Source: Comamonadaceae bacterium (GTDB lineage Bacteria; Pseudomonadota; Gammaproteobacteria; Burkholderiales; Burkholderiaceae_C). From it: a stretch of DNA of 10,226 bases. Positions within the stretch are counted from its first letter, which is position 1; every line of letters starts with the position of its first letter. This document shows positions 1 through 7,643 of the stretch, piece by piece. The stretch is from NCBI GenBank assembly GCA_947461325.1, contig CANHLD010000056.1:1-10226 (forward strand). The letters run 5' to 3'. A model generated the notes under the pieces. It did no database searches and was not told where the DNA came from. It was given only the letters and a program-made list of their open reading frames with translations. The position numbers were made by a program, and so were the translations under genes.

Positions 1-2
1 AA

Positions 3-29
3 CGTCTCAAGATCTTGAAAAGGAAATGA
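3..29 (+). CDS. 3' end of an upstream gene (possible toxin of the HigB/RelE type)
   Basis: Only the last eight codons (RLKILKRK, then TGA at 27-29) are inside the window. The frame ends one base before the ATG of the HigA-like remnant at 31, which is the usual toxin-then-antitoxin spacing of higBA-type modules. The basic tail suits a small RelE/HigB-fold toxin but is far too short to identify. A different frame, open from base 2, also crosses this stretch, so the choice of frame rests only on the neat stop/start junction. Confidence 0.25.
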   Translation, partial: RLKILKRK

Positions 30-30
30 C

Positions 31-147
31 ATGTCAAAGAAAAACATTGGATCGAGTTTCGATGATTTTTTGCAAGAGGAATCCCTGCTTGAGTCCGGTA
101 CTGCTGTTGCGCTGAAAAGAGTTATTGCTTGGTATTGCGCCAGTTAA
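31..147 (+). pseudogene. Truncated HigA/XRE-family antitoxin remnant
   Basis: This 38-codon frame starts at an ATG preceded by an AAGGAA Shine-Dalgarno element at 20-25. The product begins MSKKNIGSSFDDFLQEE and continues to LKRVIAW. From memory, that pattern (NIGSSFDDFL..E...E..T..A.KRVIAW) is the typical N-terminus of HigA-type XRE antitoxins of about 90-100 residues. Here the frame stops right after RVIAW with four unrelated residues (YCAS). The helix-turn-helix that should bind DNA and regulate the module is absent, and I see no continuation of it in any frame downstream to 268. The N-terminal segment may still be made but could not act as a repressor. I read it as a deletion remnant of a type II toxin-antitoxin module. 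Confidence 0.6.
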
Positions 148-253
148 TTTTTTCACTTTGAAGTTCGAGCACCAGCCAGGGGGTCGAACAATTTTGATTA
201 TTTAATTGATTTACATAACGGCCATAAAATGTGTATCTACAGCTAGATTTAGC

Positions 254-259
254 AGAGGA
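254..259 (+). promoter_or_regulatory. Shine-Dalgarno element setting the TTG start of the HicB-like gene
   Basis: AGAGGA lies nine bases before the TTG at 269. It is the only good ribosome binding site near the start of the conserved HicB domain and favours TTG 269 over the further upstream TTG at 206, which would add a non-conserved leader. Confidence 0.5.
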
Positions 260-268
260 ATTTTCATA

Positions 269-472
269 TTGCTTACAGCCGTAATTACTGAAGCCGAAGA
301 AGGTGGATTCATTGCCCTTAACCCAGAAACAGGCACTACCACCCAAGGTGAAACTTATCACGAAGCTATTCACAATCTAAAAGAGGCGACTTCTTTGTAT
401 CTTGATGAGTTCCCTATGAAGATACACAGTCATCCAGTCATGACAACTTTTGAAGTAAGCCATGCTCCTTAG
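269..472 (+). CDS. HicB-family antitoxin-like protein, short form
   Basis: With the TTG start the product is 67 residues. It opens LTAVITEAEEGGFIALNPE, followed by TTTQGETYHEAIHNLKEATSLYLDE. This is the HicB fold (pfam HicB_lk_antitox type): two strands with the G-F-I-A-L-N-P-E core, then the QG-T..EA..NLKEA helix. The tail TTFEVSHA is also typical of short HicB proteins. In a working module HicB neutralises the HicA mRNA nuclease, and longer versions carry a C-terminal DNA-binding domain, absent here. No intact hicA is next to it: the following gene is a DUF1902 antitoxin and the only HicA trace is the broken one at 752-883. It is therefore an orphan antitoxin or a leftover. The alternative TTG start at 206 would add 21 residues with no family resemblance. 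Confidence 0.7.
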   Translation: MLTAVITEAEEGGFIALNPETGTTTQGETYHEAIHNLKEATSLYLDEFPMKIHSHPVMTTFEVSHAP

Positions 473-509
473 TAATTCTTAAACCAAATCATATAAAGGA
501 ATGTTCAAC

Positions 510-749
510 ATGCAAAAAATTTACTTTGTTAGAGCTGAATGGGATGAAGAAGCAAAAGTATGGGTAGCAACTTCTGATGATGTACCAGGCCTGGTAACTG
601 AAGCCGAAACAATGGAAATACTTTCATCCAAATTAGAAATCATGATCCCCGAGTTGCTGGCAGAAAATGGATTTCCAGATAAGAATGAAATTTCTTATGA
701 AGTACTAGCTCGCAAATTTTCAGTTACTCACGCCACTCCAATTAACTAA
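510..749 (+). CDS. DUF1902 domain protein, probable antitoxin of a HicA-type module
   Basis: A 79-residue product whose N-terminus (KIYFVRAEWDEEAKVWVAT, then SDDVPGLVTEAET) is the DUF1902 signature, followed by L..KL...IPELL. DUF1902 proteins share the HicB-like fold and often precede a HicA-type toxin gene, which makes an antitoxin role likely. An in-frame ATG at 501 exists, but AAAGGA at 495-500 abuts it; the same element sits nine bases before the ATG at 510, so 510 is preferred. The reading frame is intact. The partner immediately downstream is a HicA fragment without a start codon, so the antitoxin seems to have outlived its toxin. Confidence 0.75.
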   Translation: MQKIYFVRAEWDEEAKVWVATSDDVPGLVTEAETMEILSSKLEIMIPELLAENGFPDKNEISYEVLARKFSVTHATPIN

Positions 750-751
750 TA

Positions 752-883
752 GGAACAAGCTTTACGCCTGAATTCATTCGACTATTGACAGCGAGTGGAT
801 GCCATTTTGAAAGGCATGGCAAAGGGGATCACGATACCGGCAGCAGCCCAACCGTTCAAATGACAGTTAGCTTAAACCTTTAA
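752..883 (+). pseudogene. Broken HicA-type toxin (N-terminal half only)
   Basis: A frame beginning three bases after the DUF1902 stop reads SFTPEFIRLLTASGCHFER followed by HGKGDHD. This matches the N-terminal half of the HicA-like toxins found behind DUF1902 genes (FTPE.R.LL...GC.F.R.GKGDHE.W.SP). The family then continues with E-I-W-x-S-P and a C-terminal SRHTANAILKQAG segment. Here the sequence departs after GDHD, runs through unrelated residues and ends at TAA 881-883. No ATG, GTG or TTG lies in frame between the upstream stop (743-745) and the conserved part. The catalytic His in the GKGDH loop is present, but with no start and no second half the toxin should be dead. Confidence 0.6.
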
Positions 884-972
884 TTTAGGTCTCGGTGCAC
901 AGAGTAGAACTTGGGCCTTTTTCAAATCAAGCCCTAGTTATGTCGTCGAAGTTTCGAGGTCAAATTTCGAGG

Positions 973-995
973 GAAAACCTGAAAACCAGGTTTTC
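973..995. repeat. Perfect inverted repeat, 9-bp arms, 5-base loop
   Basis: GAAAACCTG (973-981), loop AAAAC, CAGGTTTTC (987-995). No run of T follows on the + strand and no clear run on the other strand, so it is not a standard intrinsic terminator. It lies about 120 bp upstream of the candidate promoter and could be an operator, a weak terminator for the toxin-antitoxin remnants, or chance. Confidence 0.4.
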
Positions 996-1094
996 ACCTG
1001 GCTAGTTGCACGTATATTTCACGGCGGATGGTGTCAGTCAAGAGCAATATCTCAAGCTACCTTAAGCAATTTCATTGTTGATATTTCCCCTTAA

Positions 1095-1121
1095 TTGCAC
1101 CTTTTTTTGAAAAGCTATAAA
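1095..1121 (+). promoter_or_regulatory. Candidate sigma-70 promoter of the aminobenzoate operon
   Basis: TTGCAC (1095-1100) and TATAAA (1116-1121) are separated by 15 bp. Reading the -35 as ATTGCA gives 16 bp. Both spacings are below the ideal 17. Transcription would start near 1128, leaving a leader of about 110 nt. CAAC (1122-1125) and GTTG (1132-1135) form a short dyad at the predicted start site, a plausible but weak operator for the MarR protein encoded in the operon. Confidence 0.35.
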
Positions 1122-1240
1122 CAACTAGTGGGTTGGACTATTCAAAACAGTCAAGTCGTCATCTAGGCAAGGGAAAACCCTCTCCTTTTTCAAGCAATCA
1201 ATGCTTGACATCATTTGCTTTAGGCCTAAACAATTCAGAC

Positions 1241-3529
1241 ATGAAAATATTATGTATTGGCGGCGGACCTGCAGGCTTGTATTTCGCTCTGCTCATGAAG
1301 CTCCAAAATCCAGCGCATCAAGTGACCGTGGTCGAGCGTAACCGTCCCTATGACACTTTTGGCTGGGGCGTAGTACTGAGCGACCAGACTCTGGATAACT
1401 TACGCAGCGCGGATCTAATATCAGCACAACTGATTGGTGATGCATTCAACCATTGGGACGATATTGAGGTATTTTTCAAAGGTCGCAGTATCCGATCAAC
1501 AGGTCACGGCTTTTGCGGCATAGGGCGCAAACACCTACTCAATATCCTGCAGCAGCGATGTGAAGAGCTGGGCGTAAAACTGGTGTTTGAAACCGATGTG
1601 ATGGATGACCAAACCTTGACTGAACATTACAAAGCCGACTTAGTGATTGCCAGTGATGGATTGAATAGCCGCATTCGTACCCGTTACGCTGAAAGTTACC
1701 AGCCTGACATTGATGTACGAAATTGCCGTTTTGTATGGCTGGGCACTCACAAAACCTTTGATGCATTCACTTTTGCATTTGAGCAGACAGAGCACGGCTG
1801 GTTTCAAGCCCATGCGTACAAGTATGACGAACATACATCCACGTTTATTGTGGAAACGCCCGAATCAGTTTGGAAAGCGCATGGCTTTGATCAGATGAGC
1901 CAAGACGAAGGCGTGGCTTTTTGCCAAAACCTGTTTGCCCAATATCTGGATGGTCAACCACTGATAAGCAATGCGGTACACCTACGCGGCTCTGCCATCT
2001 GGATACAGTTTCCCCGGGTCATATGCAAAAGCTGGGTGCATTGGATGCATGCAGAGCGTGACAAACCAATTCCAGTTGTGCTCATGGGCGACGCAGCCCA
2101 CACCGCGCACTACTCGATTGGCAGCGGCACCAAACTCGCTTTGGAAGACGCGATCGATTTGGCCAACACCTTTGCCCAACATGCTGATGCCGATATGTCA
2201 AAGGTGTTGCAAGCCTATGAAGATCGGCGCAGTGTGGAGGTACTGAAAATCCAAAACGCAGCCCGTAATTCCACCGCTTGGTTTGAAAATGTGGACCGTT
2301 ACACGCACATGGACATCGAGCAATTCACCTACTCTTTGCTGACCCGCTCACAACGCATCAGTCATGAAAACCTGCGGCTGCGGGATCCAACTTGGCTGGG
2401 TCAATTTGAGTCTTGGTTAGCTGGAGGTAACGCGGTCGCACCCATGCTTTTACCTTTCAAGCTTCGTGAACTGCAACTGAAAAACCGCATTGTGGTTTCA
2501 CCCATGGCCACCTACAGCGCAGTGGATGGTGTTGTCAATGATTTTCATCTGGTTCACCATGGTGCACGTGCATTAGGTGGCGCGGGCTTGCTTATGGTGG
2601 AGATGACCAGCCCCACGCCTGAAGGCCGGATTACGCCAGGCTGCCCTGGATTGTGGGATGACAACCAGCTGCATGCATTTAAACGTATCACCGACTTTGT
2701 GCACCAGAACAACGCCCATATCGGCCTGCAACTTGGCCACAGCGGAGCAAAAGGATCGACTCAACTGGGGTGGGATGCGATAGATGAGCCACTGCTAGAG
2801 AACAACTGGCCTTTGATGGCTGCCAGCCCGGTCGCCTACGGTCCAAACAACGCAGTGCCACGGCCTATGACCACGGCCGATATGCGGACCTTGACCACTC
2901 AGTTTGTGCAAGCAACGCAGCGTGCCGATACGGCTGGTTTTGATTGGTTGGAGTTGCACTGTGCACATGGTTATTTGTTTTCGGGTTTCATCTGCCCTTT
3001 AACTAATCAGCGCACCGACATCTATGGCGGTAGCTTGGCCAACCGCTGCCGCTACCCTTTAGAAGTATTTGAGGCCATGCGTGCGGTATGGCCCACCCAT
3101 AAACCAATGAGCGTTCGCATTTCAGCGCACGACTGGGCACCTGGGGGCAATACCGATGACGATGCGGTAGAGATCGCGCGTTTATTCCAAAGAGCGGGGT
3201 GCGATCTGATTGACGTTTCCTCAGGTCAAACCACCCGTGCGGCCAAGCCTGTGTATGGTCGGATGTACCAGACCCCTTTTTCGGACCGCATCCGAAACGA
3301 GTTGCACATAGCCACCATGGCAGTGGGTGCCATAAGTGAAGCTGATCATGCCAACAGCATTGTTGCGGCAGGTCGCGCTGACCTGTGCGCTGTCGCTCGA
3401 CCGCATTTGGCAGATGCTGCCTGGACATTACACGAAGTGGCCAAGATGGGCAGTAAGGATGTGGTCTGGCCACGCGTATACGAAAGCGGTCGTGATCAAC
3501 TCTACCGATTACTCAACACAACGAGGTAA
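1241..3529 (+). CDS. abmA: Bifunctional 2-aminobenzoyl-CoA monooxygenase/reductase (or salicylyl-CoA 5-hydroxylase/oxidoreductase)
   Basis: The product is 762 residues with two fused flavin domains. Residues 1 to about 385 form a class A FAD monooxygenase: GGGPAG at 7-12, a GWGVVLSD segment after the VVERN strand, and the second FAD motif GDAAHTAH at 283-290. Residues about 402-745 form an FMN-binding old-yellow-enzyme barrel: [12 protein letters not shown] near its start, HCAH at 573-576 with Tyr578, and [17 protein letters not shown]. This architecture is that of the A. evansii enzyme, which hydroxylates 2-aminobenzoyl-CoA at C5 and then reduces the ring to 2-amino-5-oxocyclohex-1-ene-1-carboxyl-CoA using NADH and O2. 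The start at 1241 puts GGGPAG at the usual distance, although no clear Shine-Dalgarno precedes it. The reductase half lacks the Fe-S and extra flavin domains of 2,4-dienoyl-CoA reductase. Databases often name such fusions salicylyl-CoA 5-hydroxylase; the neighbouring ligase and RidA protein favour the amino substrate, but this is inference. Confidence 0.85.
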   Translation: MKILCIGGGPAGLYFALLMKLQNPAHQVTVVERNRPYDTFGWGVVLSDQTLDNLRSADLISAQLIGDAFNHWDDIEVFFKGRSIRSTGHGFCGIGRKHLLNILQQRCEELGVKLVFETDVMDDQTLTEHYKADLVIASDGLNSRIRTRYAESYQPDIDVRNCRFVWLGTHKTFDAFTFAFEQTEHGWFQAHAYKYDEHTSTFIVETPESVWKAHGFDQMSQDEGVAFCQNLFAQYLDGQPLISNAVHLRGSAIWIQFPRVICKSWVHWMHAERDKPIPVVLMGDAAHTAHYSIGSGTKLALEDAIDLANTFAQHADADMSKVLQAYEDRRSVEVLKIQNAARNSTAWFENVDRYTHMDIEQFTYSLLTRSQRISHENLRLRDPTWLGQFESWLAGGNAVAPMLLPFKLRELQLKNRIVVSPMATYSAVDGVVNDFHLVHHGARALGGAGLLMVEMTSPTPEGRITPGCPGLWDDNQLHAFKRITDFVHQNNAHIGLQLGHSGAKGSTQLGWDAIDEPLLENNWPLMAASPVAYGPNNAVPRPMTTADMRTLTTQFVQATQRADTAGFDWLELHCAHGYLFSGFICPLTNQRTDIYGGSLANRCRYPLEVFEAMRAVWPTHKPMSVRISAHDWAPGGNTDDDAVEIARLFQRAGCDLIDVSSGQTTRAAKPVYGRMYQTPFSDRIRNELHIATMAVGAISEADHANSIVAAGRADLCAVARPHLADAAWTLHEVAKMGSKDVVWPRVYESGRDQLYRLLNTTR

Positions 3530-3531
3530 AA

Positions 3532-4005
3532 ATGGATTTAGAAGCACGTGCACACAGCGCACACCCTGAGACTCTGCGTTTATGGCTACGCCTACTCACC
3601 TGCACGCAACTGATTGAAAAGCAAGTTCGAACCGGTTTGCGCGAAGAGTTCAATACCACCCTCCCCCGGTTCGACTTAATGGCGCAGCTAGAGAGGGAGC
3701 CTCAAGGCATGAAGATGAACGATTTGTCGCGCCGCATGATGGTGACCAGCGGCAACATCACGCCAGTGACCGACCAATTAGTCAAAGAAGGCTTGATCGA
3801 GCGTGTCAGCTTACCCGATGACCGCCGTGCTTGGTTGATACGACTGACCCCAAAGGGTAGAACCCAGTTCAAAAAAATGGCCAAGCGGCATGAAACCTGG
3901 ATCGTGCAAGCCTTCGAGACCTTAAGTACCCAAGAAGTCAAAAACCTCCACACACTCTTGGGTAGGGTTAAACAACACAGCAATTCTTACGCGGAGTCAA
4001 CATGA
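3532..4005 (+). CDS. MarR-family transcriptional regulator
   Basis: A 157-residue MarR-type winged-helix protein. It has an N-terminal dimerisation helix (about 12-40), a helix-turn-helix around 60-88 ([20 protein letters not shown]), the wing with the MarR signature DDRRA at 96-100, and C-terminal dimerisation helices. It starts two bases after the abmA stop with GAGG at 3523-3526 as ribosome binding site. Its stop overlaps the start of the crotonase gene (ATGA at 4002-4005). Because it is the second gene of the operon, it most likely controls the operon and its own level, released by a pathway metabolite. In related aromatic-CoA clusters that ligand is often the aryl-CoA, here perhaps 2-aminobenzoyl-CoA. 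The ligand and operator are inferred. Confidence 0.88.
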   Translation: MDLEARAHSAHPETLRLWLRLLTCTQLIEKQVRTGLREEFNTTLPRFDLMAQLEREPQGMKMNDLSRRMMVTSGNITPVTDQLVKEGLIERVSLPDDRRAWLIRLTPKGRTQFKKMAKRHETWIVQAFETLSTQEVKNLHTLLGRVKQHSNSYAEST

Positions 4006-4859
4006 AGCATTTCATTCCAGACACCAACCCCATGCATGGTCAATACCAAAGCTGGAGACATCACCAGTCTCATCACTTTAAATGGATGTGCGATGACCAA
4101 GGTGTAGCCACCTTGACCTTAAACAGACCTGAGCGTAAAAACCCACTGACTTTTGCGTCCTATGCCGAACTCTGTGACCTCTTTCATGCATTGCGTTTGG
4201 CTAGCGATGTACGTGTGATAGTGATGCAAGGCGCCGGAGGTAATTTTTGCTCAGGCGGTGATGTACACGAGATTATTGGCCCGCTCACCAAGATGACTAT
4301 GCCAGAGTTACTATCCTTCACCCGCATGACAGGTGAGCTTGTCAAAGCCATGCGCTTATGCCCACAACCCATCATTGCGGCAATCGATGGAGTGTGTGCT
4401 GGGGCAGGTGCCATGCTCGCTTTGGCCAGTGACATGCGCTTAGGCACAGACAGCACACGCGTGTCATATCTGTTTTCTAGGGTGGGTCTGGCTGGAGCTG
4501 ACATGGGCGCCTGCAGCTTATTACCTCGCGTGATAGGACAAGGTCGAGCTAGCGAGTTGTTATTCACTGGTCGAGCCATGACAGCGGCAGAAGGCTTGGC
4601 TTGGGGATTTTTCAACAGCTTGCATGCATCAGAGGCTTTGGGTGATGCTGCACAAGCCTTGGCATTGAGCTTGGCACAAGGACCTGCTTTTGCGCATGGT
4701 ATGACCAAGAATATGCTGCATCAAGAATGGTCGATGACCTTGGATCAAGCCATAGAAGCAGAAGCACAAGCGCAAGCTATTTGCATGCAAACCCAAGACT
4801 TTCACCGTGCCTACGAAGCATTTGCTGCCAAGCAGCAACCCGTGTTTGAAGGCAATTGA
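4002..4859 (+). CDS. Enoyl-CoA hydratase/isomerase (crotonase) family protein, atypical active site
   Basis: A 285-residue crotonase-fold protein with the CoA-binding NRPERKNPL segment (41-49) and both oxyanion-hole loops: NFCSGGDV (81-88) and GVCAGAGAM (130-138). The two glutamates of classical enoyl-CoA hydratase (Glu144 and Glu164 in the rat enzyme) are replaced here; by my alignment the positions are Met138 and Ser159. An acid is present instead at Asp167 ([18 protein letters not shown]), aligning with the Asp of PaaG-type isomerases and near the Asp used by 4-chlorobenzoyl-CoA dehalogenase and MenB/BadI-type enzymes. Water addition to a simple enoyl-CoA is therefore doubtful. Isomerisation, or hydrolytic ring opening of the alicyclic aminobenzoyl-CoA product, fits the operon better. 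Translation is coupled to marR by ATGA, and the next gene starts one base after its stop. The first 25 residues are a non-conserved extension. Confidence 0.85.
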   Translation: MKHFIPDTNPMHGQYQSWRHHQSHHFKWMCDDQGVATLTLNRPERKNPLTFASYAELCDLFHALRLASDVRVIVMQGAGGNFCSGGDVHEIIGPLTKMTMPELLSFTRMTGELVKAMRLCPQPIIAAIDGVCAGAGAMLALASDMRLGTDSTRVSYLFSRVGLAGADMGACSLLPRVIGQGRASELLFTGRAMTAAEGLAWGFFNSLHASEALGDAAQALALSLAQGPAFAHGMTKNMLHQEWSMTLDQAIEAEAQAQAICMQTQDFHRAYEAFAAKQQPVFEGN

Positions 4860-4860
4860 T

Positions 4861-6030
4861 ATGAACTCTCCATGGTCACTGCCGTTTTTTGAGGACCGCC
4901 ATCGCGCCTTGGCAACGTCCTTGCACGCATGGATGCGAACACAGCAAGTCAATAAACAAGACGACCGCGCTGCTTGTCGTGAATGGGTTCAACGACTGGG
5001 GGATGCAGGATGGTTGCGATACGTTGTGCCCGAACAGCATGGCGGCGCTTGGGCGCAAGTTGACTCACGCGCACTGGTCATCATCCGAGAAACGCTGTCA
5101 CAGTTTTCTCCCTTGGCTGATTTTGCGTTTGCAATGCAAGGCTTGGGCAGTGGTGCCATTTCCTTGGTAGGCACCTCCGCTCAACAAGCGCAATATTTAC
5201 CTGCAGTCGCCTCAGGTCACAAAATCGCCGCCTTTGCCTTGAGCGAACCGCAAGCAGGTTCAGATGTAGCGGGCATGCAAACGACGGCAACAGCAGTAGA
5301 TCTAGGTTTCGAATTGAATGGTGTCAAAACTTGGATCAGCAACGGTGGCATGGCCGATTTTTATGTGGTTTTTGCTAAAACTGATGTCCAAGCCGGTTCG
5401 CGCGGTATCTCAGCCTTTATTGTGGATGCGCCGCATGCTGGGTTACAAGATGATGAATATTTGCAGGTCATGTCACCTCATCCTTTAGCCACCTTGCGAT
5501 TCACCCATTGTCGATTGGGCAGCGAGGCTGTGCTGGGTGACTTAAACAGTGGATTCAAGCTCGCCATGCGAACCTTGGATATATTTCGTGCTTCAGTGGC
5601 AGGCGCCGCACTGGGTATGGGTCGCCGCGCATTACAAGATGCACTGGTTCATGTGAAATCACGCCAAATGTTTGGTCAACACTTGGGGGATTTTCAACTC
5701 ACACAAGCACGCTTAGGCGACATGGCGGCATTGCTGGAGTCTGCGGCACTCTTAACTTATCGCGCAGCATGGATGCGCGATACCGCTGGCAGCGATGGAT
5801 CTGCTGCGCCAGCCTACACACAAGCTGCCGCTATGGCAAAGCTCACAGCAACAGAAAACGCATCCAAAGTCATCGACATGGCTTTACAAATGCATGGCGG
5901 TTTAGGCGTGATGGTTGGCAACAAAATGGAGTCCTTGTACCGTGACATACGATCACTTCGCATTTACGAAGGTGCCTCAGAAGTGCAGCAACTCATAATT
6001 GGTAAATCAGTACTCAAGGGTTTGTCATGA
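4861..6030 (+). CDS. Acyl-CoA dehydrogenase family protein
   Basis: A 389-residue FAD-dependent acyl-CoA dehydrogenase of normal length. It shows the flavin/substrate motif FALSEPQAGSD (125-135), the TWISNGG strand, QMHGGLGV (343-350) and the C-terminal RIYEGASEVQ. In the last of these, Glu370 is at the position of the catalytic base of medium-chain acyl-CoA dehydrogenase (Glu376). The active site thus looks competent for alpha-beta oxidation of a CoA thioester, passing electrons to an electron-transfer flavoprotein. The ATG at 4861 follows the crotonase stop by one base; the longer frame back to 4807 would overlap that gene and has no family match. In the operon it probably oxidises the cyclic CoA ester left after ring reduction, or the ring-opened dicarboxylyl-CoA. 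Its end overlaps the ligase start. Confidence 0.88.
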   Translation: MNSPWSLPFFEDRHRALATSLHAWMRTQQVNKQDDRAACREWVQRLGDAGWLRYVVPEQHGGAWAQVDSRALVIIRETLSQFSPLADFAFAMQGLGSGAISLVGTSAQQAQYLPAVASGHKIAAFALSEPQAGSDVAGMQTTATAVDLGFELNGVKTWISNGGMADFYVVFAKTDVQAGSRGISAFIVDAPHAGLQDDEYLQVMSPHPLATLRFTHCRLGSEAVLGDLNSGFKLAMRTLDIFRASVAGAALGMGRRALQDALVHVKSRQMFGQHLGDFQLTQARLGDMAALLESAALLTYRAAWMRDTAGSDGSAAPAYTQAAAMAKLTATENASKVIDMALQMHGGLGVMVGNKMESLYRDIRSLRIYEGASEVQQLIIGKSVLKGLS

Positions 6031-7643
6031 CGGGCCAAACCGATCGCTTTGTCCACGATCGGTTGCCATCGCGAAATGCTTGGCCTGTGTTCATATATGC
6101 CCCTGACTCTCCTCAGGGCGGAGAACCACTTAACCTTATCCATGAATTATTAGACAAGTCATTACAAGCCTCTTGGGCCGACAAGGTGTTGTTTCGAGAT
6201 CCCAACCAAACCATCACTTACCGCGAGGCACACGTGCTGGTTAATCAACGGGCTTGCGCCATGCTCCATATGGGCTTGGAACCTGGCAACCGGGTGTTGT
6301 TGCGAGGTACGAACAGCATTGGTTTCGCCTTGGCTTGGTTAGCGGTTGTCAAAGCAGGTTTGGTGGCCGTCGCAACCATGCCATTACTGCGCGCAAAAGA
6401 GTTAAGCGAGATCATTGCTAAAGCCAAGCCTCAACTTGTATTGTGTGATGTGTCTTTACTTAGCGAAATAAACATCGCCATCAATGAACAAGCACAATCT
6501 TTGCCATTGATTTCTTTTGGCGATTCAGCTGCGTACCATGACTTGGAATCACTCAGCGCCAATCAATCCAAAAACTTTGAAGCATGCGCGACCATAGGTG
6601 ACGATATTGCAATGCTGGCCTTTACCTCTGGAACCACAGGTTCGCCCAAAGTAGCCTGCCATTCACATTTAGATGTCTGGTCGGCTTGTAACGCTTGGCC
6701 GCGACATGTGCTCAATTCTACTGAGCATGATGTGGTGGTGGGCACCCCGCCTCTGGCCTTCACTTTTGGGTTGGGTGGTTTGTTGCTCTTTCCCATGGCC
6801 GTGGGTGCATCTGTTTATTTTGCTCAAGGGCCTTTGAATCCAGAAACCATGGTCAAAGCGATGCAACACGCAGCATGCACGATTTGCTACACCGCACCAA
6901 CTTTTTATCGACAAATGACGACAGTTATTGCGAGCCATCCAGTACCCAGTTTGCGTATCAGCGTCAGTGCGGGTGAAGCCTTGCCAGATGCCACGCGACA
7001 GTCGTGGAAGTCAGCCACAGGATTAGAAATGGTCGATGGCATCGGCGCGACAGAGTTATTCCATATTTTTATTTCGTCTGCCGCTGAAAATGTGAGGACT
7101 GGCACCATTGGTCAAGTTGTGCCTGGCTATCTAGCTTGCGTGATGAACGAATCAGGCGAAGCTTTGCCACCAGGCCAGATAGGAAGGCTTGCCGTCCGAG
7201 GTCCCACAGGCTGTAAATATATGTCGGATCAACGTCAACAAAGTTATGTTGTGAATGGCTGGAACATCACAGGTGACATGGCGATGATAGACATCGATGG
7301 TTATGTTCATTACCAATCTCGCTCAGACGACATGATCATCAGCGCGGGGTACAACATTGGAGGCCCAGAAGTGGAAGACGCATTGTTATCGCATCCAGCA
7401 GTTGCCGAATGTGGCGTGGTGGGTAAACCCGATTCTGAACGAGGCATGGTGGTCCAAGCTTTTTGCGTTTTATCCAAGGGCTATAAGCCAGGGCCAGAGT
7501 TAATCAAACGCTTACAAGACCATGTCAAGAGTTCTCTTGCGCCCTACAAGTACCCCAGAGATATAGTGTTTCTGAACCAATTGCCCCGTACACCCACCGG
7601 CAAATTGCAACGATTCAAGTTGCGTGATCTCAACTCCACATGA
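6027..7643 (+). CDS. abmG: 2-aminobenzoate (anthranilate)-CoA ligase, benzoate-CoA ligase family
   Basis: A 538-residue ANL-superfamily adenylating enzyme. Visible motifs are the P-loop TSGTTGSPKV (200-209), IGATE (339-343), TGDMAMID from 415 with Asp417 binding the ribose, the hinge region SRSDDMIISAGYNIGGPEVE, and PTGKLQR with catalytic Lys526. The opening segment DRLPSRNAWP is, from memory, characteristic of 2-aminobenzoate-CoA ligases. The reaction is aryl acid + ATP + CoA to aryl-CoA + AMP + PPi, in the cytoplasm. It would feed 2-aminobenzoyl-CoA to the fused oxygenase/reductase encoded first in the operon. Start and stop overlap both neighbours (ATGA at 6027 and at 7640), implying coupled translation. 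Benzoate or salicylate could be the true substrate; the sequence alone does not settle it. Confidence 0.82.
   Translation: MTGQTDRFVHDRLPSRNAWPVFIYAPDSPQGGEPLNLIHELLDKSLQASWADKVLFRDPNQTITYREAHVLVNQRACAMLHMGLEPGNRVLLRGTNSIGFALAWLAVVKAGLVAVATMPLLRAKELSEIIAKAKPQLVLCDVSLLSEINIAINEQAQSLPLISFGDSAAYHDLESLSANQSKNFEACATIGDDIAMLAFTSGTTGSPKVACHSHLDVWSACNAWPRHVLNSTEHDVVVGTPPLAFTFGLGGLLLFPMAVGASVYFAQGPLNPETMVKAMQHAACTICYTAPTFYRQMTTVIASHPVPSLRISVSAGEALPDATRQSWKSATGLEMVDGIGATELFHIFISSAAENVRTGTIGQVVPGYLACVMNESGEALPPGQIGRLAVRGPTGCKYMSDQRQQSYVVNGWNITGDMAMIDIDGYVHYQSRSDDMIISAGYNIGGPEVEDALLSHPAVAECGVVGKPDSERGMVVQAFCVLSKGYKPGPELIKRLQDHVKSSLAPYKYPRDIVFLNQLPRTPTGKLQRFKLRDLNST

Larger units (their letters stand above)
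884..1240 (+). other. Non-coding leader between the toxin-antitoxin remnants and the aminobenzoate operon
   Basis: No convincing gene is visible on either strand. The stretch contains a short repeat (TTCGAGG at 952-958 and again at 966-972), a 9-bp-arm hairpin at 973-995 and a candidate promoter at 1095-1121. The large frame of the downstream gene stays open back to a TTG at 1133, but the residues encoded by 1133-1240 (rich in Ser, Lys, Asn) resemble nothing in the flavoprotein family, and GGGPAG would normally lie near residue 7, so this part is treated as 5' untranslated leader. Confidence 0.6.

Noticed and set aside
159..189. Inverted GTTCGA/TCGAAC sequences suggesting a tRNA T-arm or attachment site
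   Set aside because: No acceptor stem, anticodon arm or CCA end can be built around them on either strand.
846..872. GCCCAAC and GTTAGCT near the end of the HicA remnant, resembling integron attC core sites, in a toxin-antitoxin cluster typical of integron cassettes
   Set aside because: The two cores are only about 26 bp apart, the second does not fit GTTRRRY, and no similar site follows the other small genes.
3003..3473. Open frame of 156 codons on the - strand inside the fused oxygenase/reductase
   Set aside because: It lies wholly inside a well-supported gene, has low-complexity basic composition and no domain resemblance.
4184..4708. Open frame of 174 codons on the - strand inside the crotonase gene
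   Set aside because: It is antisense to conserved coding sequence, Ala/Lys/Pro-rich, with no recognisable motif; a shadow of codon bias.
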